A stretch of DNA of 64,000 bases, from assembly GCA_017893485.1 (NCBI GenBank), contig JACEHZ010000589.1:310001-374000 (forward strand). Direction: 5' to 3'. The stretch is from Hemerocallis citrina. Taxonomy: Eukaryota > Streptophyta > Magnoliopsida > Asparagales > Asphodelaceae. A model generated the notes under the pieces. The model was not told where the DNA came from. It searched no databases and saw nothing but the letters and a program-made list of their open reading frames with translations. Below, piece by piece: positions 33,172-43,985 of this stretch. The position numbers and the translations under genes are program-made. Within the stretch, counting starts at the first letter, position 1; every line of letters starts with the position of its first letter.

Positions 33172-34894
33172 GTGAGACCCCGTATTTCTAGAAGGTTTAT
33201 AATGTATATACTAGTATGGAAATAGTATATAGTATACATATATACTAAGTATAAGAAAAGGTGGTGGATTGGAAGTGACGTGGCATTGGAAAGAAAGAAA
33301 GAAAAGGAAGTGGGTTGGTATTAATTGGTGTGGCCTATAGATGATCCTATAGGAATTGATGGTGTGATGAGCCTATGAGATGTTCTATGGGTTAGATGGA
33401 ATTAATGAATGAATGAATGTGTGTATGTGGTGAATGTTGTCCGGTTGACCCCTAGGGATATAATCCCATATCGGCCTAAAAGAAGGGGAAAAAGAAGAAT
33501 ATATAGGAAAATGCCAATGATAAGGGTACCCAACTGTCCGGACACCTTTTTGAGGCAGCCTGTGGTGGGCGTGGCTAGAATTTAATTAATTGTGTGCGTA
33601 CGGGCTGAGTGCGGGGCGTTACAGATGGTATCAGAGCCAACTTTCGACATCGAATGTAGGACTTGTATATAGGAAGTGCGTGGGACGCAATATGTGTATA
33701 TGAGATGCGTAAGACCCTGGGAGGGCAGCGATTAGGAGACAAGTCTACATTTGAATAGAAAGAAGATCCTGTGCTAAATTGCACGTCCCGTATTCAGCGA
33801 GGACGCTGAATTCTTAAGAGGGGGTGAATGTGAGACCCCGTATTTCTAGGAGTATATATACTAAGTATGTAGTATAATATATATATTAGTATATATAATA
33901 AGAAGGAAAAGAAAAGAAAGAATGGATTAGATGATGATGACGTGGATGGTGGATGGAAGGAGTGGAAGTGTAGGTGGTTTGACTAGTTGACTTGTATGGA
34001 TTAATGGAATGAAAGAAAGAAAGAATGAAGTGTGTGTGGGGGTGAGTGTTGACCGGGTTGACCTTGGGCACAAATAGTCCCATATCGGTCAAGAAAAGGA
34101 GGAAAAAGAGAGATAAATAGGATAGCCAATGATGAAGGTGTACCCAACTGTCCGGACACCCTTTTGAGGCAGCCTATGGTGGGCGTGGCTAGAATTTAAT
34201 TAATTGTGTGCGTACGGACTGAGTGCGGGGCGTTACAGATGGTATCAGAGCCAACTTTCGACATCGAATGTAGGACTTGTATATAGGAAGTGCGTGGGAC
34301 GCAATATGCGTATATGAGATGCGTAAGACCCTGGGAGGGCAGCGATTAGGAGACAAGTCTACATTCGACTAGAAAGGTGATCCTGTACTAGATTGCACGT
34401 CCCGTATTCAGCGAGGACACTGAATTCTTAAGAGGGGGTGAATGTGAGACCCCGTATTTCTAGAAGGTATATAATGTATATACTAGTATGGAAATAGTAT
34501 ATAGTTACATATATACTAAGTATAAGAAAAGGTGGTGGATTGGAAGTGACGTGGCATTGGAAAGAAAGAAAGAAAAGGAAGTGGGTTGGTATTAATTGGT
34601 GTGGCCTATAGATGATCCTATAGGAATTGATGGTGTGATGAGCCTATGAGATGTTCTATGGGCTAGATGGAATTAATGAATGAATGAATGTGTGTATGTG
34701 GTGAATGTTGTCCGGTTGACCCCTAGGGATATAATCCCATATCGGCCTAAAAGAAGGGGAAAAAGAAGAATATATAGGAAAATGCCAATGATAAGGGTAC
34801 CCAACTGTCCGGACACCTTTTTGAGGCAGCCTGTGGTGGGCGTGGCTAGAATTTAATTAATTGTGTGCGTACGGGCTGAGTGCGGGGCGTTACA
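33172..34894 (+). mobile_element. Tandem TRIM with three LTRs, 1723 bp
   Basis: Structure LTR-internal-LTR-internal-LTR: LTR1 33172-33623 (452 bp), internal 33624-33828, LTR2 33829-34237 (409 bp), internal 34238-34442, LTR3 34443-34894 (452 bp). LTRs run TGTGAGACCCCG...GGGGCGTTACA. Each internal segment of about 205 bp starts with primer site TGGTATCAGAGCC and ends with polypurine AAGAGGGGGTGAA. No coding capacity, so it depends on another gypsy element. LTR1 and LTR3 are nearly identical, while LTR2 differs by indels and many substitutions. Target duplication CACAT. Confidence 0.93.
33626..33638 (+). promoter_or_regulatory. TRIM primer binding site (first of two)
   Basis: TGGTATCAGAGCC, two bases after LTR1. 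The second copy lies at 34240-34252 after LTR2. Confidence 0.9.
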
Positions 34895-35674
34895 CACATG
34901 AACGCACAAATAAGGTCAAGGAATCTAAAATTTTTGTTCTTATTCACAGGTTCGAGATGTTTCGGATGAAGGGGAATGAAAGCATATCGGAGATGATAAC
35001 AAGATTCACCGACATCACAAACTCTCTTGTGGCTCTGGGTAAAACATATACGCAAGCAGAGATTGTGAGAAAGGTTCTTCGCACTCTTACCCCCAAATGG
35101 GAAAAGAAGACTACCGCAATTGAAGAAGCCAATGATTTAACACAACTTTCTCTTGAAAATATTGTTGGAAATCTAATGGCTTATGAAGTACAATTGGAGG
35201 AGTGCAAGGACTTAGAACCGCAACAAGCCAAAAAGAAAACTCTTGCTTTCAAGGCTATTTCTGAATCAGAAGATGATGAAGATGATGAAGAAGAAATAGC
35301 TATGTTCACAAGGAAATTCAAAAAATTCCTTCACAAAGGTAAATATAATTCAAAATTAAAGGATACTAATGAACCTCCTACATGTTTCAAATGCAATAAG
35401 ATAGGTCACATGAAGAAGGACTGTCTATTGGAGAATGCTAAGTCTAAAGGCAAAGTCTCAAATTTCAAGAAGGACAAATTTACTAAGAACCAATACATGA
35501 AGAACAAGAAAGCCTACCAAGCAACATGGGATGATAGTGATTCATCTTCGGAAGAAGAAAATGAGGAATCTAATGAAGTTACAAACGTGTGCTTCATGGC
35601 AAATCAAAGCGATGTAAGTGATAGTATCTATTCTAGTGATCTGTTAGAAGCTTTTAATGAAATTTTCAAGAATT

Positions 35675-36356
35675 AAAAAAGGAGAAAATAAAAGGTAAGA
35701 ATCTAGAGAAAGTTACTCAAACTCTTTCTGAAAAAAACTTTGATTTACAGTTAAAGTCAAGTCTTTAACTCCTCGTATTTCCAACTTGGATATAGATCTT
35801 ATATCTCTAAAAAAGAATTATGAAGAGATATCTAAGAATGTATCTAAGTTCAATAAGGGAAAAAAGAATTTAAATGAAGTTCTTCAAAATCAAGTTCAGT
35901 CTAATAAAAGATTTGGACTTGGTTTTCAAAAAATTCTTGAAAAAGGTCATTCTTCTAATAACACTAGTAATAACAAGCTTTATTCTGCTTCTAGTGTAAA
36001 GAATAAGCTGTATGATTTCTTTGAAAAGCCAAAAGTTCTTTTTAATCATGAAAATGGAAAGTTTTCCAAAAAGACCAGTCGACCGGCCCCTCGAATAAGT
36101 CACCTGTCCAGAAGGATGCAGTCTTATTCGAAAACAACCTCATATAAGTCGACTAGTTTCACCTCCTAGTCGACTAAAGTGACAAAATAGTCGATTGATG
36201 GGTAAAAATAAGTCGAATGGACAATGTAAAAATATTTGGGTTCCAATTAACCTGTGTCTAAATGAAAGGATTTCTTATATAAGTTCCTTTGTAAATAATG
36301 TGTGTAATTCTGTTAATTTTAAACCTGCATATGGGGGTATATCAAACTCACTTTGG
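35675..36356 (+). pseudogene. Gag tail of the outer copia element
   Basis: After a frameshift the coiled-coil-like tail continues (IDLISLKKNYEEISKNVSKF) to about 36167, followed by a stop and then WVPINLCLNERISYISSFV, ending SLWVWFPKH with TAA at 36375-36377. Homologous to 39181-39905 in the inner element. AGTCGACT-type palindromes at 36077, 36098, 36147, 36168, 36189 and 36211 are spaced 21-22 bp (one gap is longer). Confidence 0.85.
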
Positions 36357-36430
36357 GTTTGGTTTCCCAAGCACTAATGTTTCACGGACCCAATAAAAAG
36401 GGTACCAAATTAACAAATAATATTTTGTAG
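36357..36430 (+). other. Putative 74-nt intron between gag and pol (outer copy)
   Basis: Starts GTTTGG after a Trp codon and ends TTTTGTAG. It contains the gag stop (36375-36377) and a frame change. Removing it would join SLW to VSKRERWILDSG in frame. The inner element has a segment of identical length at the same place (39888-39961). Splicing is inferred, not shown. Confidence 0.5.
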
Positions 36431-36672
36431 GTATCTAAAAGGGAACGATGGATACTTGACAGTGGATGTTCTAAACATAAGACTGGCCATGCAAACTTGC
36501 TCTCTTCCATTCAAGATATAGATGGAGGAACTGTTACATTTGGTGACAATAACAAAGGAAAGTCATCGGAATAGGCATGGTTGGTAAGAATACTGCTCCT
36601 ATTATTGAAGATGTATTCTTAGTTAGTGGTTTAAAGCATAATCTGTTAAGCATTAGTCAATTATGTGATAAG
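36431..36672 (+). pseudogene. Protease and pre-integrase start of the outer copia pol
   Basis: Reads KRERWILDSGCSKHKTGHAN (aspartic protease active site D-S-G), then DIDGGTVTFGDNNKG. One base is lost near 36561; it continues as LVSGLKHNLLSISQLCDK and is cut by the inner copia element at ATAAG (36668-36672). Resumes at 50428. Confidence 0.88.
36668..36672. repeat. Target-site duplication ATAAG (left, inner copia)
   Basis: Identical to 50428-50432. Confidence 0.92.
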
Positions 36673-38063
36673 TATTGATTCTTGATTTTGATGATCACAA
36701 CACACTGCACATGTATCTATGCTAAACTTGCAGGTGCTATACACAAAGGACTTACTACTTTACAGCTGAACAAATGATCAAGCATAAAAGCTCCAGATAA
36801 AAGACAATGGCCAAAGCTTCACTCAAGACTCAAGACTCAAGACTCAAGCTCAAATGTGTCAAATTGTCATGTCTTGTAAACATTGTATTTTTTTACTTTT
36901 GTTGAGTCTTAGTATGATTGTAAAGCCTTGTCACACACACATACACTCACTATTTTATAATGTGTGTTTTTCAAAAACATAAAAAAGAGTCAAAACAGTT
37001 TGAAGTAATTTAACTGTTGAGTACCAGTCGACTGATGCCTCTGGCAGTCGACTGACAGTACAAAACTGTTTAAATTTATTCAAACTCTGACCAGTCGACT
37101 CATTATGGCAACCCAGTCGACTGTTCGAGTGCTTTTGACCGTTTTCTGTTTTCAAAATCGAATTTTCAAAATCAAAAGCTTTAAGATCCGTTGGTTGACA
37201 GTTGGAATAACTGTCCCCCAACGTCCAGGAGATCTAACTCTATAAATAGAGTTCAGATCTCACTGAAAAGATCTAACAACATACTTTTTAAGATTCTGAG
37301 CATTCTTTGAGAAATTCTAAGTGAAAAAGTGAGAAAAAGCTTTCAAGTTTAAATTCTCTGGTTCTCTACACTCAGTCCAGTATAACAACGATTTCGTTCT
37401 GGACTGGGTATAGAAGTCGACCTTGTTTTAGCCACGTGCAACAACACAATACACCAACAAGGCTATAGGTTGACTGTAAAGTTTTTCTTGTTTCTTTTGC
37501 TCTCGGTTGGAGAGTTAGACTCTAGGGTGTAGAGTCGGTTTGTTTCACTCTTGGTAGTAGAGTGGGTCTGCTTTCTCTGGTTAAGAGAAAGGACTACGGG
37601 TTAGACAAGGTTGTTGTCTTAACGCCGTAGGGTATTCTTGTAAACTTGTTTTTTCAAGAATAGTGGAAATCTCAAGTGGGTTGCTTGGGGACTGGATGTA
37701 GGTCGGGAGGACCGAACCAGGATATATCTTGTGTACTCTGTGATTGGTTGTCTTGATCTTGCATTTACTTTTTGTTTACTTAAGTTCTGTGAAACTTGTC
37801 TGGACAGTCGATTCCTTACACTATCAATCGACTGATCAGTCTTGTATAAGTTGTACATTTACTGTGCTTTCAGTCGCCTGTCTCATCTTTAAGTCGACTG
37901 CACAGAGTTGTTATATTTTCTTTTATTTGGTCATATCAGTCGACTGGTTCACAACTAAGTCGACTGCACCGAAGAAAATTTTATTTATTCTGCAGTATTT
38001 TTAATTAACACTATTCACCCCCCCCCTCTCTAGTGTTTGTTGCTTCGCCTACAGGATCCAACA
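36673..38063 (+). repeat. 5' LTR of the inner copia element, 1391 bp
   Basis: Begins TATTGATTCTTG (the terminal TG mutated to TA; the 3' copy has TG) and ends GGATCCAACA. TATAAATA at 37241-37248. An ACTCAAG microrepeat has one more unit here than in the 3' LTR. AGTCGACT-type pairs at 37026/37046, 37093/37115, 37806/37826, 37872/37892 and 37938/37958. Confidence 0.93.
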
Positions 38064-38080
38064 CTTGGTATCAGAGCAAG
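38064..38080 (+). promoter_or_regulatory. Primer binding site of the inner copia element
   Basis: CTTGGTATCAGAGC directly after the LTR, initiator tRNA-Met type. Confidence 0.9.
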
Positions 38081-38090
38081 GTTACAGGCT

Positions 38091-39908
38091 ATGGCAACTA
38101 CTTCAAATGCTAATCAATACAATGAAGGCCAATCTACACAACGGCCACCGCTATTCGATGGAACGAACTACAATTATTGGAAGTGCAGAATGAGAATCTA
38201 TCTCCAATCAATCAACTACGAAATATGGCACATGACGAAGACGGAATTCACTGCCCCTACCATTCCATATGCACAATGGAATGATGATCAAAAGAACCAA
38301 ACTATGAACAATGCCAAAGCAATGAATGCATTATTTTGTGCACTCACAAAGGAAGAGTTCAACTGTGTATCAAATGCTACAACCGCACATCAAATCTGGC
38401 ATACACTCGAGGTAACACATGAAGGGACAAATAAAGTTAAGGAGTCTAAAATCTCTGTTCTTGTTCACAGGTTTGAGATGTTCTGAATGAAGGACAATGA
38501 AACCGTATCCGAGATGATCACCAGATTTACTGATATCACAAACTCTCTTGTGGCACTTGGAAAGACTTACATTCAAGCAGAGATGGTTAGAAAAGTCCTA
38601 CGTGCACTCACTCCAGAATGGGAAAAGAAGACCACGGCAATAGAAGAAGCAAATGATTTGTCACAACTTTCTCTTGAGAATCTTGTGGGAAATCTCATGG
38701 CATACGAGGTTCAACTTGAAGATCGAAAGAAGGATGCAGAATCACACCAAGCAAAGAAGAAATCATTGGCCTTTAAAGCCATGACAGATTCAGAAGATGA
38801 GGAAGAAGATGAAGAGGAGATAGCAATGTTCACTCGACGATTCAAAAAATTCTTAAAGAATGGTAAGTTTAATTCTAAAAATAGAGATTCTAATGACCCT
38901 CCTACTTGTTTCAGGTGCAATAAAACAGGTCACATGAAGAAGGATTGTCCCCTAGAAAATGCAAAGAACAAGGGAAAACCATCCAACTTCAAGAAGGACA
39001 AATATTCAAAGAATAAATTTGCCAAGAACAAGAAGGCCTATCAAGCAACATGGGATGATAGTGATTCGTCTTCCGAAGAAGAAACGGATGAAAACAATGA
39101 AGTAGCAAACATGTGCTTTATGGCCTCACAAGATCATGTAAGTAATGATTTCGAATCAGAAGATTTACTTGATGCCTTTAATGAAATATTTCATGAATTG
39201 AAAAAGGAAAAGATTAGAGTTAAGAGTCTAGAGAAAGTTAATCAAACACTTTCTCAAGAAAATCTTAACCTTGATAAGGAAGTGAAATATTTAAATTCTC
39301 GCATTGCAAGTTTAGATACTGATCTTGAATCTCTCAAAAAGAATTATGAAGAGATATCAAAGAACGTATCTAAATTTAACAAAGGCAAAGAGAATTTAAA
39401 TGATGTCCTTCACCATCAAGTAAAATCTAGTCAAAAATACGGTCTTGGTTTTAAAAATTCTCCTGTAAAAGAATCTTCTGCTAAAAACACTAGTAGAAAT
39501 AAATCAGCATCTATTTCTAGTGTTACACATATATTATATGAATTTTTTGAAAAGCCTAAGGCTGTAAAGGTTAATGATAAAAGCAAGTCTGACATTCTGT
39601 TAAGTCGACTGAACCCATCTATCAGTCGTCTGTCCAGAGGAATTGAATCTTATTCAACAAAATCAAAACCTCATATAAGTCGACCAACTGTATCATCCAG
39701 TCGACTGTCTCACACTAGAAGTCGACTGAAGGACACTGTTAAGTCGACTGGACAGAACAAGTTTGTATGGGTTCCAGTAAGCTTAAATCAGAATGATAGA
39801 ATTGCGTATATTAATTCATATGTATTAAATGTTTGTAATTCTATTAATTATATTCCTGCTTATGGAGGAAAATCAAACTCTTCATGGGTTTGGTTTCCCC
39901 CAAACTAA
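38091..39908 (+). pseudogene. Gag of the inner copia element
   Basis: Start chosen at 38091, 28 bases after the LTR and matching the outer copy's start. UBN2-type gag (DGTNYNYWKCRMRIYLQSIN), with a single in-frame TGA at 38484-38486 where the outer copy reads Arg. Then TRFTDITNSLVALGKTY, an acidic tract, a CCHC knuckle (CFRCNKTGHMKKDC, about 38911-38952), a Lys-rich stretch, a long coiled-coil-like segment, and a Ser/Arg-rich tail encoded by AGTCGACT repeats (39603-39749). Ends NSSWVWFPPN with TAA at 39906-39908. Apart from the one stop it is intact. Confidence 0.9.
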
Positions 39909-39961
39909 TATGTTTTGGACACAATAAAAAGGGTACCATATTTACCTTGAATATTTTATAG
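39888..39961 (+). other. Putative 74-nt intron between gag and pol (inner copy)
   Basis: GTTTGG...TTTTATAG, beginning after the Trp codon 39885-39887. It contains the gag stop. Removal would give SSW-VPKKNRWILDSG in frame with protease. Immediately before the pol frame there is an in-frame TAG that overlaps the acceptor, so pol has no independent upstream extension. Confidence 0.5.
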
Positions 39962-41679
39962 GTACCCAAGAAAAATCGCTGGATACTAGACAGCGGGTGT
40001 TCAAAACATATGACAGGACATGCCAACCTTCTATCCACCATTCAAAGCATAGATGGAGGAACTTTCACCTTTGGTGATAACAACAAAGGCAAAGTCATAG
40101 GTATCGGCATGGTCGGTAAAACTTCTAACCCAACCATAGAAAATGTATTATTAGTTAGTGGTTTAAAGCATAATCTATTAAGTATTAGTCAATTGTGTGA
40201 TAAAGGGTATAAAATAGTATTTGAAAAAGATGCATGTTTGATTTATGACTCTACTATGCAAAATGTTATTTTTCAAGGTTTTCGTAAAAATAATATTTAT
40301 GAATTGTGTTTGAATGCAATTGAATTTTCAAATGATTTTTGTTTAATAGCCTCTAACAATGAATCTTGGCTATGGCATAGAAGATTTGGACATGTGAACA
40401 TGAAGAATCTCTCAAAATTATCCAAATATAACCTAGTTAAAGGACTGCCAAAACTATCCTTTAAAAAGGATAAGTTATGTGATGCATGTCAACTAGGAAA
40501 ACAAATCAAATCCACTTTTAAAACAAAAGAAGTAATTTCTACTAGTAGGCCGCTCGAATTAATTCATATGGATTTATTTGGCCCTACTAGAGTTGCTTCT
40601 TTAAATAAAAGTAGATATGTATTTGTTTTAGTAGATGATTTTTCAAGATTCACTTGGACATTCTTTTTAAAACATAAAAATGATGCTTTTGATGAATTTG
40701 CAAATTTTTGTAAACGTATTCAAAATCAAAGATCTCTAACCATAGTCACTATTAGAAGTGATCATGGTGGAGAATTTGAGAATGAAACATTTACAGAATA
40801 TTGCAACAAGAATGGTATAACACATTCATTTGCATTTCCTAGAGCTTCACCACAAAATGGAGTGGTTGAAAGGAAGAATAGGACTTTGCAAGAATGCGCA
40901 CGTACCATGCTTGTTGAAAGCAATTTACCAAAGCACTTTTAGGCTGAAGCTGTTGCTACAACTTGTTATGTTTTAAATAGAATTCTTATAAGACCTAAGC
41001 TAAAGAAGACTTGTTATGAGTTGTTTTTTAACAAAATTCCTAAAGTCTCTTACTTTAAGACATTTGGTTGTAAGTGTTTTATTCTAAACACAAAAGATAA
41101 TTTAGACAAATTTGATCCTAGATCTAATGAGGGTATCTTTTTAGGATACTCAAATAGGAGTAAAGCATATAGAATTTTCAATAAGTCTACAATGACTATT
41201 TAAGAGTCAATGCATGTTACATTCGATGAATCTCTACCTTCATCAAATTTAAATAAAGATGATGAACCTGATTCATCACCTTTAAATAATGTGATTAAAT
41301 TTTTAGAACAAACTAGTCTGGCTGATAAGTCGACTGATAAGGACTTCCAGTCGACTGATGTAAAGCAGTCGACTGAAGAACCTGTCAAGTCGACTGATCC
41401 TATTGTGATATCTTCAACTTTACCAAAATCCTTTGTTGAAGTTAAAGATCATCCTCATGACTTAATAATTGGTGACATCTCCCATGGTATTCAGACACGT
41501 TCACATGTTAATATGATTTTTCATACAGCATTCTTGTCGGATTTTGAACCGAAAAATATACAAGAAGCTTGTGAGAATGAATTTTAGATAAATGCCATGC
41601 AAGATGAATTAAACCAATTTATAAGGAATGATGTATGGGATTTAGTTCCACGACCTCCTGATCAGACTATTATTGGTAC
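39962..41679 (+). pseudogene. Pol of the inner copia element: protease, integrase, hinge
   Basis: Protease active site ILDSGCSKHMTG near 39985. Pre-integrase zinc motif: histidines in WLWHRRFGHVN, cysteines in CDACQLGK. Integrase DDE: Asp in HMDLFGPT, Asp in RSDHGGEF, Glu in NGVVERKNR. TAG at 40940 and 41201 and another stop at 41585 interrupt one continuous frame. The IN-RT hinge (41328-41395) has four AGTCGACT repeats coding mainly K/Q-S-T-D/E. RT starts [16 protein letters not shown] and is cut at GGTAC by the solo LTR. Confidence 0.9.
41675..41679. repeat. Target-site duplication GGTAC (left, solo LTR)
   Basis: Identical to 45754-45758; in the uninterrupted outer copy the site reads GGTACC once. 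Confidence 0.92.
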
Positions 41680-42068
41680 TGTAGCGCCCCGATTCCCATA
41701 TAACTGGGAAACCGTGACACATGCCAAGATCTTTCCTTCAATTAGTCACGATATACAAAATGCTGGAATTTAAAACTTTTTATTCAATACAGAGTTACCC
41801 CGCAATAATTACAAATATCAGTTTGTAATACCAACTGTAGCGCCTGCCCTTTTTCCTTTTTGACTCCAAACTCAATTCTTCCAATTTCTATATCACTTTA
41901 ACCATAAACTAAGATAGTTGTGTTTCAGGGAAAATTTCGGCAGAGTCTCCCTGTAATTTCTACCCCGAAACACAAAAAGCTTACGGAATTCTGCTCTAAA
42001 TTCTGTAGCTCACATCACAGGCAATAATATCACAGGCTCCCCAGGCCAAAATGAGCATCATCACACAG

Positions 42069-42069
42069 G

Positions 42070-42147
<78 letters not shown>
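42069..42147. repeat. (TA)n microsatellite, about 39 units
   Basis: Uninterrupted TA run near the end of the solo LTR. Confidence 0.95.
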
Positions 42148-42149
<2 letters not shown>

Positions 42150-43217
42150 TCTGGGGGCCAAACTCATAACGGTTTATCAATTATCAATTAAAAACCATAA
42201 ATCCTTTTGAAAACGTAGTAAGGTTTTTAGAAAATAATTTATGAAACATACCACAGGGCCCGGTACTCCACAACGAGATGGGTACGGGTCAACAACATAG
42301 CATACCACCCCACACTATACTCATCATCATCATCCACATACTTATACAGCAAGAATACAATTTAAATCATAAAATGCACTATTCACACAATTAAACCTTA
42401 AGTGCCCATGGTAAAATGAAGCTCCGTCCACAGAGTCTACACCTCACCTCTGCACCGCTGAGGACCTGTAATAGTACGGGCCTAGGTAGTCCAGAGACTC
42501 CCTAACCCCCCAAACACTAAGGGGTTAGTCATTTCTGGTGTGAGTATAATTTATTAATAAGCAACTAAATTAAACTTATAAGTAAAACAGAATGAACTTA
42601 CGAATACCAAGATAAACCTGAGCATGTAAATATCATAAATGGAATTTCACATCAGATACTCGCTGCATCACTTCCTGTATGCATATCCACACCTGCTCAT
42701 AAACATACTTAACTTTAATTTGGAAAATCATTTCCAAATTAATCGCTTAAGGCCCATCACTTTACGCCTTATGCAAATATTCCTTTCCAATTTCATATCA
42801 CATAACATCGCATTCATTCATTCTTACAACACATATCATCACGTCTCGCAATACATCACTTTCACACTCATAATTTGTCTTAAATGGAAAATAAACGTGT
42901 ATCCTAATTTCCTAGTGTTTGTGTATGCCATAACCTGAGTCTAATGCAACAATACAGAATATAGAACAGATGCACTTAATCTAATGTCAGCAAGATTCTG
43001 GATGCACATGCACCCCATACTACATGTGACCCAGGTCAAGCCAACATACTTAGTCCAATACAAGCGAGACTTTGGAAATGTATGCATCCCATACTACATA
43101 CTTTCCAAATCAAGCCGTTGTTTCTAAGTTAGGGATTCGAACCCTCGCTATGCAATGCATTCTAATTTGGTCTACTTCCTGTTCCTGATAGTATGACATG
43201 GTCGAGTTCAAAGCCAT

Positions 43218-43985
43218 GACGAACTTAAAGATATACCGCAGTATACCTATAGCATCGCATTTCACCGGACCGCAGTCCGTACGACCCGTTCGTATCCACT
43301 AGCATATACCTGGATCCCATTGAACAGCCGTGACGAACTTAAAGATATACCGCAGTATATCCATAGCATCGTATTTCACCGGACCGCAGTCCGTACGACC
43401 CGTTCGTGTCCACTAGCATATACCTGGATCCCATTCAACAGCCGTGACGAACTTAAAGATATACCACAGTATACCCATAGCATCGTAATTCACCGGACCA
43501 CAGTCCGTACGACCGTTCGTGTCCACTAGCATATACCTGGAACCCATTCAACAGCCGTGACGAACTTAAAGATATACCACAGTATACCCATAGCATTGTA
43601 TTTCACCGGACCGCAGTCCGTACGACCCGTTCGTGTCCACTAGCATATACCTGGATCCCATTCAACAGCCGTGACGAACTTAAAGATATACCGCAGTATA
43701 CCCATAGCATCATATTTCACCGGACCGCAGTCCGTACGACCCGTTCGTGTCCACTAGCATATACCTGGATCCCATTCAACAGCCGTGACGAACTTAAAGA
43801 TATACCGCAGTATACCCATAGCATCGTATTTCACCGGACCGCAGTCCGTACGACCCCTTCGTGTCCACTAGCATATACCTGGATCTCATTCAACAGCCGT
43901 GACGAACTTAAAGATATACCGCAGTATACCTATAGCATCGTATTTCACCGGACCGCAGTCCGTACGACCCGTTCGTCCACGATGA
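43218..43985. repeat. Seven-copy 114-bp tandem array in the solo LTR
   Basis: Unit marker GACGAACTTAAAGATATACC at 43218, 43332, 43446, 43559, 43673, 43787 and 43901. Copies are 95% or more alike by eye, so expansion is recent. The unit includes GGACCGCAGTCC, a perfect 12-bp palindrome, and GTACGACCCGTTCGT. Confidence 0.95.

Larger units (their letters stand above)
32835..35674 (+). pseudogene. Gag of the outer copia element, split by the TRIM
   Basis: Start at 32835 with LFDGTNYNNCKCRMKIYLQ (UBN2-type gag; the usual Trp before K-C-R is Cys here). An in-frame TGA after FPYAQ (33027-33029) replaces a Trp codon. At 33172 a 1.7 kb TRIM interrupts; gag resumes at 34895 with the duplicated CACAT and continues through ESISEMITRFTDITNSLVAL, a Glu/Asp tract and a CCHC knuckle (CFKCNKIGHMKKDC, about 35389-35430). 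It stops at 35672-35674; coding continues in other frames to 36356. Confidence 0.9.

Noticed and set aside
43320..43529. Open frame of 69 codons
   Set aside because: Lies in the 114-bp tandem array (38 codons per unit) of a solo LTR.
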